Of a stretch of DNA of 64,000 nt, positions 55,036 to 64,000 are shown in pieces. Both the position numbers and the translations under genes were made by a program. The stretch covers positions 68,247,230 through 68,311,229 of the forward strand of contig OX578136.1 in the NCBI GenBank assembly GCA_951213105.1. Direction: 5' to 3'. The notes beneath the pieces were generated by a model. The model saw nothing but the letters and a program-made list of their open reading frames with translations, searched no databases and had not been told where the DNA came from. The stretch is from Amaurobius ferox. Its lineage: Eukaryota; Arthropoda; Arachnida; Araneae; Amaurobiidae. How positions within the stretch are numbered: position 1 is the stretch's first letter; the number at the start of each line of letters is the position of its first letter.

Positions 55036-57000
55036 AGAATATATATATATATATATTTCTAATAAAACTAAAACTATCTCCTAACGTGGCAACGATAAAT
55101 CATTTGCATTATGTTGCCATTTCTTCAAATTTTGCACGTATATGTCATATAAAAGATTAACAAAGCAAATGAAAAATAAAATCATTTAAAAACTGCAAAT
55201 TTATTTTAAAAAAAATGCTTATATAGTTTTCAACTTTTTTCAACTTGTCGTCTAATTAAGTTGAAGAAATATGAAAATTTTAGGTTGTAATGCTTAAAAC
55301 TAAAAGTGATAGCTATAAACAGTAAACAAGAATTTGTAGTTCTTTGATAACCTTATAAGTGCATATAATCAGATTTGGGATCGATTTCTTTCCTTTTTAT
55401 TTATTAATTTTTTGATATTACAAAAGTTGAGTTTTATTTGACAAAATGCTATTCGCGCAAATCCATGTCGGATCCATTGGACTGGAGCCACCGTCGATTT
55501 TTTCATATGTAATCACTTAAGGGGGAGGGGTGGGCTTTACAGCTGTCTTTATGATTTGGGGAATATAGGTTCAAACAATTTTTCGTCGAATTCTTCAAAG
55601 AATAATATAATTATGATTTAAATGTCATGTGACAGTTCTCGAGCCCCTGACATATGAGTTTTTTTAAGATATGGGGTCGTCCAACGCCATACCATGAGGC
55701 ATAGGCATTGGCAAGATCTTTAAAAGAACATTCGACAATCGAATGAGGGTTACAGTACATACTTTTGTTTTTCAATATGGGCCCCATGGATGGATAACTA
55801 ATGGACTTTTTCCCTGCAAATGAAAGAATTGTTATATCCCCTCTTATACCATGGGCACCAAAATGTTCTGTTCTTAGGGTCCCAAAGAATTTTAATCCGG
55901 CCCCCGTCCTTCCTTGAGAAGTTGGGGCCTTTTCATAAAAAAATCTGTGTAAACCTATTTCCACCTTAGAAGTTCCTCTGGTCAAGAAACTTCTAAGTGG
56001 TCATACTTTTTAGATAAGAATTTTCAGTAAATAAAGTAAGAATTTATTTTTATTAAGAAATTAATTCAAACCTGGTTGTATCGTTAATTAATTAATAAAT
56101 TAATTATGCTTAACTTATTATAACCTTCTTATAGAATGCCCTACTGGATCCCCCCCCCCCCCAAAAAAAAAAAAATTCTCTGTATATTATCAGAATTTTA
56201 CTGGATGAAAGGAATGGGGAGTGCATTAATGGAACCATTACTACAATACTGTTATGTTTTGAGCCCCCCAATTTTTTTAACTTATTCAACATTGTTAGTG
56301 TTTAATGCTTTTGTGCACAAAGGACATAAAACTCCTTTTTCAGGTGAAAAAGTGCTGTTGTAGGGGGGGGGGGGATATTTTTCAAAAGTTACTCGAGATA
56401 TTGATGAGGCAAAAGAAATGAGCACCTTAAAATGTTGAAGAGTTCTAGCATATGCCTAGTGGTAAATGAAATGACGACCTTGTATTTTGCAGGACATTAT
56501 TCAACGAACAGTTAACATTTCATTTATAACAATTCAAGTGCGGTTAAAAACTACCAGTGGACAAAACTCTTCGTTAGTAATTAGCCTCAGACAAAAAGTA
56601 TAAAGGTGTCAACTGATTTATCTCTTTCAGTCTCGGAGGCCAAACGAGCCTCCTTGCACAAATTGGTGAACTTACGCAATATTTCATCTGGAGATTTTGA
56701 AAATAATTAAGAATTAAGAAAATATAAGTTTATTTGATTACTAAATTTATTACAAATTTAGCAGTGAAACATATGATTAAATAAATAAATAAATAAAAAT
56801 AGAACAGTATTAAAAGGAAAACTGAAGTTAATAGAAGGCGTTACTAAGTTATCTTTAAATTCATGCTAGAAAATCCACGAAAACTAACATATGTAGCCTA
56901 TTAATACCCTCTCAGCTGAAGATCAGGCTTTTTTGGAGTGATTATAAGTATTGTTACAAAGTAAATATGAATAAATGTTATGTTAACCATTTTTTAAAAA
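55036..57000. other. Intergenic, old repeat debris
   Basis: (AT)n at 55039-55058; C and G runs near 56150 and 56363. A 124-residue minus-strand frame (55985-55611) has no recognisable domain and unusual composition, so I do not call it a gene. A dispersed repeat fragment lies near 56865-56915. Confidence 0.45.
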
Positions 57001-57165
57001 ATAGTGTGTAGCACATTTAAAAATTAATATGTAGCACTTTTAAAAATTAGACTATACCTATTCTTAAAAATTACTGAGAATCACCTTTTAAAATTAATGT
57101 ATACCACTTTTTAAAAATTACTGTGCACCACCTTTAAAAATTAGAGTGCACCACTTTTTAAAAAT
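57001..57165. repeat. ~29-bp tandem repeat, about six units
   Basis: Units of the type TTTTTAAAAATTAnTGTGnACCAC. The array is degenerate at its left end. Confidence 0.8.
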
Positions 57166-57644
57166 ATTCTACTTTTGAGAACGTTCTGTCTTTCTAGAGA
57201 CATATCAACTAAACTACCAAATTAAACATTCATGAGCATACGAAATGCAATAATATTTCTATGTTTCCGGGTATAAGTTTAAATTGTTCATATAAATTCA
57301 CTCGCAAGAAGAAACATAAAGGCATGAGGGAGGAACCACACAGCTGTCGTCGAATTCTAATTCCAAACAGCATTTTTTTTAGTTTTTCTCTGAATTACAT
57401 GATATTTGTATTAGATTTTTTGGGATTCATATTATTTCAACATTGAGAAAATTTATTGATTTTATCGAAATTGTGTTCTAACCACAATTGTTGTATAAAA
57501 GTTCCCCTGTATTGCCACTACAATATTCTGTGACTTCTAATCAAAGTCACAATTCTCCAGGGGGAAATTCTGAACCCCCTAAATACGCCCATGTGTCCTT
57601 TTCATAGTCTGGACCATGTAGCCTCTGTTTTGGGACAAAAGTAC
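57166..57644. other. Intergenic, nothing recognised
   Basis: AT-rich sequence with a 61-residue chance frame. GGGGGAAATTCTGAACCCCC near 57560 is a short inverted repeat. Confidence 0.4.
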
Positions 57645-57657
57645 AAGTATATAAACC

Positions 57658-57924
57658 TTATGGGTGGAACAGCCCAGCGGTTAGCACACTGGGATTGTAC
57701 TCAGACGACCCGAGTTCGGTTTCCGGCTCTACCTAAACTGTTCCGGTGTGCACGTAGAGTACGGGCACATCAAATATGTGGGTTCGTAAGACCTTTCGAG
57801 AGGTTGGTGGTAGGGGAAAGAAGATACAGTCCCTGTGGATGCCGCCCCCCACTGGGTTCCGATCTAAATTGGATAGCACTTCTCGCACTTCCCGTTTGGG
57901 TAGGTTGGACAGTTTGGATCGAAG
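57658..57924 (+). mobile_element. tRNA-headed SINE, diverged, with 13-bp target duplication
   Basis: The head GGTGGAACAGCCCAGCGGTT with a B-box-like GAGTTCGGTTTCC is followed by the full body (GAGAGGTTGGTGGTAGGGGA). It ends TTGGACAGTTTGGATC. The flanks are AAGTATATAAACC at 57645-57657 and 57925-57937. It has no 5S head. The 116-residue open frame here is a translation of the SINE. Confidence 0.9.
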
Positions 57925-57937
57925 AAGTATATAAACC

Positions 57938-60900
57938 ATAAATATATCACTTAAAATAATGAATTTATATTGTTTAATTTATTTTAAAGGATATTTCTAT
58001 ATATTTGATTCTTGTAAATGAAGATAAGGAATTAAAACACTATCATAATCGCAAAACGCATATGAAATTATACGAGATCAAGGTAAGGCCATCATGACTG
58101 AATAAAAATTATATATCATGAGAACATAAAATATGGTACGTTAATCAATAAGTCCTCTAGCAATAGCGGGCATATTTGTATTTGTATATTGCTACTTTCT
58201 TCAGGAGTTTATGTTTCCAAAGCTTTATGGCAGAAAATTAGCTACCGTAGATCTGAACTTATCAAAAGGATCTCAAAATTTTATGGAGTATATGTAGTGT
58301 TTTCTATTACTATGCTTACTGTATAAAACTCGCATAGTGAAAATCATTTCTTTTAAACAGGCCGAGAAAAAAATCGTATATTTCTGTCCCTATTCTTAGA
58401 AAGAGTAGCCTCAGTGTGAGAAATTTCACACCTAAAGAAATGTTATCAAATTAACTGCTGCTTGAAGGCTGAACCCATTTCGTGCAATAAGGAGATACCT
58501 TCCCTATCGAATATATAAATATTTACAAATACATTGTAACAAAGAAATTGAAATAATAAAATAAACAAAACCTGTAACGATATTGCTAAAATATTTAAAA
58601 AAATATTGATATACAAACTACAGAGTTTTCTAAAAATAATTCCTTTTTTAGTAAAGAATATGTTCAGCAATTTTATCAATTACAAGAACTCAGTCTATAT
58701 TTTGCTAAATATCTCTTTCAGAAGCCATTAACATGAATGATTCAAGTCGATGGCCATTCATTGTGTTTCTTAATCTGTTTTTAATAAATTTTAGTGTGAT
58801 GAACGATCGTTCACGTGTAACTTGTGTGGAATGTTTAATGGAATGTTTAATTATGTGATTTTATTAATATCTCAACAACCTCTCGTCCTAGACTTCTAGA
58901 AACTCAAAACATGAACTAAATTTTAAGAGGCTATTCTAAGACCCACAAACTTTCATAAAATTCGGTACACCCGTTTTGCCGTGTTGATGAGATATATGCA
59001 CACAAGAAGATATTCAATTTTATTTATATACGAGGAGATAAACAGAGACGAAGATTTGGAAGAAATGTTAAGTATTATTAAAAAAGGTTATCTTTCCAAA
59101 TGCAAAAATATTGTGGGACAAATTAATTAATATCATTCTCGTGGATTTAGGACGTTCCTATTACGAGAGAAGACATCAATTTTGTGCTTTAGTTTTAATT
59201 TATTCGCCAAATTTTACTTACTTGACTTGATATTTATTAAATACCAATGTTATTTTGGCTTTACACATACGTATAAAGACATTTTATACAAACAAAAAAT
59301 GTCGAAATATAAATTTTATGGTATAATTTTCTTTTTAAATCGGTGGCATAAATGAGTGAAAATAAGTATTTTCTATAGAAATTATATACATTGAATTACT
59401 TTTATATATTTATAAATATATGAAAATAATTCATCACGATGTGTGAAGAAAGTCATGTGCAGTATTTTTTTCAATAATGTCTGTGAACACGATAATTCGA
59501 ACAAACTGAATGAAAAATTGAATGAAATTTTGTACGATTATTTTAATCAATGAACATAAGATAACTATTGATTTTCAGGAAGCTCAGATCAAGGAATAAC
59601 TCTCAAATTTGAAAATCAAAAAAAGAATAAAAATTTAAAAATGTTAAACTTTATAATAATGTTATTTCTGATGTACTTTTTATTTAAAAGCAAATGTCCT
59701 CATTTACAGAATATTAACATGCGTCGTCGAACCAATATCACTCCAGTGCTCCGTTTTTTCCATGCGCAACCATGGCAGTGATATATCGCGGGCATAATAC
59801 GCTTCGTATGGGCCCTAAATAAGCGAGTCACAAGTAAATAAAAACATTTGTAGTTGCAAAAAATATAAAAAAATCTTTTACATCAGAAGTAAAATTAGCA
59901 CGTTGAACATCCAAGTGAGCGTTATATTTAATTCACACGGGGTTTATTCAAGAAATTATGTGAATTAAATATAGCTCCAACCATGGATTGAATACTATAT
60001 TCTGTGAGTTGAATATGCTTTACATTTACTATGCAATGCTTAAATGCAGACACTTTCTGAGTGGCCTCTTGGATCCAGCTTTTTCTTTGAAAACTGATTT
60101 TTGGTATGACTTAACTCACGGACATAAATCAAAGACAACATTTTCCATATTCAAATATTCTTAAAAAACTTATGTTTGGTGCATTTTCAAAACAAATCAA
60201 CAATAAAAATATGTGGCCTCAAAAGGGTCAGGTTCTAAATTTTTTTTCGAATTTGGTAAACAATGTATTAAAAAAATAATTTCTATCAGCAAGTTTTTAT
60301 TGAAGTAAAGTCAAATTTCCAGAGAACACTTATAATATTGAAATAATTAATTTCAAAACATAAAAATTTACCTCTTAAATTCATGAATGTAAAAAGAAAC
60401 AAATAAAATAGCACTCGTCTAGATAAAAGTTTGTAATATCGTTCTAGTGTTCTGTTCTTGGAAGCTACGACGGATAATTTGAACCTCCTTTTACCATCTG
60501 CCGAGAATAAAATTGATTTTGAAGTCGGAATTTCAACGCATCATTTACTCTAAATGTTCATTACTTTTAAATCAAATTGAATTAAAAAAATCCTGTTGAG
60601 GCCATTATGTCGTGTGAGTAGAATAGAAGTAGTTTTATACCGGATTTCGCCGCTGCCAGAAGTTTCGATTTTCCACTACAGACATCTTTTAGTATGTCAG
60701 ATTTATAGTTTAAACGAGACTCAGGCAGGAGTTGAGTTTTACAAAAAGAAAAAATTGTTGACCCAATCCAACAGCGTCTGATCGAAATATCAACCAGCTA
60801 CGGAATTGTAATTCAACATTTTTAAATGTCTAACTCATATGGGCAATTTTCTGCTTTTCATAGTTTGTAATCCTTGTTTACGCATTTATCCAGTTACTCC

Positions 60901-62007
60901 CATAAAAATTAATTGGAATGTGGCTCCACTCAACTTTCTCATACCAGAATCTATTTTCAGGTAACTTGTGAACACAGAAATTGTATCGCAGCTGTTTTTC
61001 ACTACAATCATTAATTGGCACTATTTTCATAATCATTGAGCCATAAATAACCCCTTTTATGAATGATTACGTGGAATTTTGTCCTATACTCCCATGTTAA
61101 GAAAATTTAAAATTTCGAAGTTTTCGCCCACATTTCAGAAAATTCCATTAGATTTATCGTTAACAAAGATAGTTTTGTGAAAATCAATATTTGCAACAGT
61201 TATTGTATACATAATAAATCGACCACTGATAAACGAACCACTATCTAAAAATATTGAAAGCGTGCTCAAGAGGTGCTAAAACATATTAGCATAAAATTCT
61301 CAAAATTGAAATTTTCGTGAAAACAATACTTTCTCTATACTATATATATATTCTATAGTGTGAGAAAGTGAGTGATAAGACGCCTTAAAAACATATTGGC
61401 ATGAAAATATCGAAATCGAAAATAATACTTTCTCTATACTATATAAGAAAGTAAATATGTGATAAGGTATAGACCTTAAAAATAATTTTCACAGGTACAC
61501 ATGCAGCTTAAAAAGTAATGAATACTCGGCCCACAACTTGAAAAATAAAAGAAACTCATGCGAACCCAACCTGTGCAGATCTCGAGTTTGAACTGGAAAA
61601 AATCATAAATATGTGTATTCACTATAATCAAATGTACAAATACGTTGTACATTTTATAACAGTAAATACACATATTTATAACTTTTTTCAGTTCAAACTA
61701 GAGATCTAAAGATTGAGAAATACTTTTAAAATTTGCAACCAGAAATAAATGTTGTCTCGAGCTTCACGATATTAATTTTTCATATGGTGAGCTCTATATC
61801 TCTCAAAATTATATACTACGTAAACTACATAAATAGGTAAAGCATTTTTGTACAGAACTTTTGTAACATTTTATATAAAACATAAAATACAACTGAAATG
61901 AAACATAAATAACATACTAATGAATTTTAAATTAAAGCCACCGTCAACTTTCACTTTTTGTTGAGGATTAATGGGTCAGTGGCTTTTTTAAGGAAATTTC
62001 AAGAAAT
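57938..62007. other. Intergenic AT-rich sequence, no gene
   Basis: It contains degraded dispersed repeats (about 58850-59000 with ATAAAATTCGGTACACCCGT; about 59470-59560). Paired copies of AATACTTTCTCTATACTATA occur at 61326 and 61425. No coding exon could be supported on either strand. Confidence 0.5.
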
Positions 62008-62025
62008 ACTCCTTTAACATTAACT

Positions 62026-62085
62026 CGGCCGTCCAAATGGTTGCTCAAGTCCTTGCTGACGAGCCGGACGGTCTGGGTCTTCAAC
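62026..62085 (+). mobile_element. 60-bp 3'-terminal SINE fragment with 18-bp target duplication
   Basis: CGGCCGTCCAAATGGTTGCT ... GGACGGTCTGGGTCTTCAAC is the family's tail. It is flanked by perfect copies of ACTCCTTTAACATTAACT at 62008-62025 and 62086-62103. Confidence 0.92.
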
Positions 62086-62103
62086 ACTCCTTTAACATTA
62101 ACT

Positions 62104-62950
62104 AAAAATGCAGTTTTATCCATTTTAAAGAAATTTGAAAGCTTCTATTTAGGTAAGGAGGGATTGGACGAAGAATCCAGACCCTCCCTCTAATAGAACT
62201 CAAAAATTAAATATCGAATTATGATTAGTAAAACAAAATGTTACTGAAATGTTCATTGTACATATACCGTAATAATTTAAGTAGTTTACGTACCTATATA
62301 TATATATCACAATTGATGTGATAACATGGCTTAGTAGGCGTATTTCCTTCACCATACAATGTAATGAGGAGTTCGTACGACAACTGACGAAACTAGAATG
62401 GGAATGCCTTGAGCACAGAACTTTTTAAAAGAGCAGGTCCCTTTCACAGGACCCCAACAAATTTCAGCTGTGGGTCTTACTGTAAAACGGAAGCCAGTCT
62501 TCCCCTGACACCCATGTCGTAGGATTCATTGCTGGACCTCAACTCAAGGTAAGATCATTTGCCAGGAAATTTCTTTACTTCGTGTAAAAATACATCCAAG
62601 GGTGTCGACCGGCTGCCAAAAAAAATGTATTTACATATATAACAATGGGGCAGGGCACCGGGGATAAGATATTTACAAAGCAGGCTTCATCTGTGGTGTT
62701 CAATATGTACAGGAGTGGAGTCATCAGAAAACGTTAAATCTACAGCATATTTACAATCTTTATACATTCTTACGAGTACAGTCGTCTTCTTTAGTGCCAG
62801 CAACAGCGGGGTGCTGGCTCCCCTTACATTCTAGCACTTCAGGTGCGCGACATGGCGAAACTCCAGACAGCTCTTGACTCAACTGGCGCCCACATGCCCT
62901 AGAGGCAGTGGCAGGTGGAATCACAACATTCAGCTGACTGCTTTCAGCCG
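62104..62950. other. Higher-GC unique or repeat-derived sequence, unassigned
   Basis: From about 62400 the sequence is less AT-rich (CCTTGAGCACAGAACTTTTT, CTGACACCCATGTCG). It shares CCTTGAGCACAGA with the tandem repeat at 63.2 kb, so 62400-63290 may be one element. An 84-residue minus frame (63014-62760) has no known domain. Confidence 0.4.
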
Positions 62951-63017
62951 AAAATGCATCGTCGTGCTGAAGGACTGCAGGTCCACTCTGCAGTCCTTCA
63001 GCACGACGATGCATTTT
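62951..63017. repeat. Perfect 30-bp inverted repeat with 7-nt loop
   Basis: The left arm 62951-62980 (AAAATGCATCGTCGTGCTGA...) and right arm 62988-63017 are exact inverse copies separated by GTCCACT. Confidence 0.97.
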
Positions 63018-63142
63018 CTGTTCCTTGCCTCAGTGGTGGGACTTGTGGTACCTTCCATTTCATGACGAGCTTGTAGTTGGCAATCTTTAGGTTCCATAAC
63101 TTTCCGAGGCGTCCATGGAATCCAGGGACGCATGTCCGGACT

Positions 63143-63290
63143 CCTACTATATTAGTCTGTGGCCTTGAGCACAGAATACTATATTAGTCTGAGGCCTTGA
63201 GCACAGAATACTATATTAGTCTGTGGCCTTGAGCACAGACTAATATTATAGCCCAGACTAATATATTATTCTGTGGCCTTGAGCTGCCTA
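63143..63290. repeat. ~37-bp tandem repeat with an inverted end
   Basis: Three direct units of ACTATATTAGTCTGTGGCCT followed by TGAGCACAGAAT. Then the AGACTAATATTATAGCCCAG stretch inverts part of the unit and a fourth CTGTGGCCTTGAGC follows. Confidence 0.9.
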
Positions 63291-63765
63291 CTATTCCTTG
63301 GAGATATTTTCTTATAGCACGCAACCCCACCGCTAACAAAGAATATGTCATATGACATCAGAAACGACCTCTGATTGGAGGGAGAGGCCACTCACTCTAC
63401 CGGCTCTACTTACGCTCGTTTTTCACATGCAGCTAGTGTCCGCAACGAACTCCCGCCAAAATACCAGGTGTTAACTACGTCAAACGGGAATTTTACAAGG
63501 CAAACTAGAAAGACTAGCCTTAGAATTTTAGCAGACACAGTCCTTATAACAGCTGGTTTCATTTTGTGTTTGTCTTTTTGTGACGTCACGAAGGTGTGTG
63601 ACCGCAGTTGAATGATAAGAGAGTTGATTTCTTCATGTGGAAGTTTACAGTTCAATTCGTGCATTCCTTCGATTTTGATACATACACACACATATATATA
63701 TATATATATTATTAATATTTTATATTATTTATTTTCTATTTAAAGTATTTTCAAGGCTATCAAAC
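63291..63765. other. Intergenic, nothing recognised
   Basis: Contains overlapping plus and minus open frames of 78 and 93 codons without domains, and an (AT)n/(AC)n microsatellite at about 63682-63709. Confidence 0.4.
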
Positions 63766-63769
63766 TACT

Positions 63770-64000
63770 ACAGTTAAACCTGTATAAGTTGGACACTCAC
63801 GGTTCCCCCTAAAAGCGTTCAGCTTAGACAGATATCCAACATAGACAGTGTGATGAAATTTCATTTCCCCCTTCAATAAAACACAAGAAAAACTTCATTT
63901 CTAACATATAGAAAATACTAATAAGCCAATATTTTTAATTAAATATTGTAATTACTGTTACAAAATACTTATGATACAGATTCTTTTTCTTGTTCCAGAG
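63770..64000. mobile_element. Possible pogo/Tigger-like element end, cut by the window edge
   Basis: TACAGTTAAACCTGTATAAG resembles the CAGT(T/C)AAACCT-type ends of pogo-class elements next to a TA target. Only one end is in the window, so this is weak. Confidence 0.25.

Noticed and set aside
55611..55985. 124-residue minus-strand frame as a gene
   Set aside because: No domain, no splice or initiation context of note, and flanked by repeat debris; length alone is not enough.
57591..57941. 116-residue open frame as a gene
   Set aside because: It translates a SINE and its flank.
62760..63014. 84-residue minus-strand frame as a gene
   Set aside because: It ends inside a perfect inverted repeat, has no domain and shares motifs with a local tandem repeat.

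Overview
The window is AT-rich nuclear DNA from a multicellular animal. It holds small exons with GT-AG introns, many dispersed repeats, a chimeric 5S/tRNA SINE family and Penelope-like elements. I infer an arthropod, possibly a spider or other arachnid. The only firm species-level evidence is the animal-type Spt6 N-terminus; the clade is a guess from repeat style.

The one clear host gene is on the minus strand. It is the start of Spt6, the transcription elongation factor and histone chaperone. Eight coding exons between 26128 and 1298 splice in frame to exactly 261 codons. They cover the acidic N-terminal tail, the IWS1/Spn1-binding EIFG segment and the basic stretch leading into the folded core. 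The gene runs off the left edge. Its introns are filled with repeats: four adjoining copies of a terminal-hairpin repeat (2.6-6.6 kb), a full 5S-tRNA SINE (11.2 kb), a 169-bp tandem repeat (15.3 kb), a Penelope-like element with inverted terminal repeats and hammerhead-like cores (18.5-20.3 kb), a tandem array of a tRNA-like unit (21.0-21.7 kb) and a processed pseudogene (24.3-24.9 kb).

From 26 to 36 kb there are a second full SINE, a CpG-containing block with a palindromic CRE at 29.9 kb (a possible promoter), a decayed P-element transposase (31.2-32.2 kb) and a fold-back element (32.5-33.2 kb). From 36267 to 43550 lies a 7.28-kb element with 17-bp inverted ends and a TTA duplication, as in PIF/Harbinger; a decayed hAT fragment is nested in it. 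A fifth terminal-hairpin repeat follows at 43.8-45.1 kb.

From 47.55 to about 55.0 kb two copies of a second, different Penelope-like retroelement lie head to tail on the minus strand. The upstream copy is nearly full length but frameshifted, and the downstream copy is 5'-truncated exactly at the junction. The rest, to 64 kb, is repeat-rich and apparently intergenic: two more SINE copies, a 30-bp perfect inverted repeat and a short tandem repeat.

No complete intact gene is present. Almost all short open frames are chance frames or pieces of repeats.
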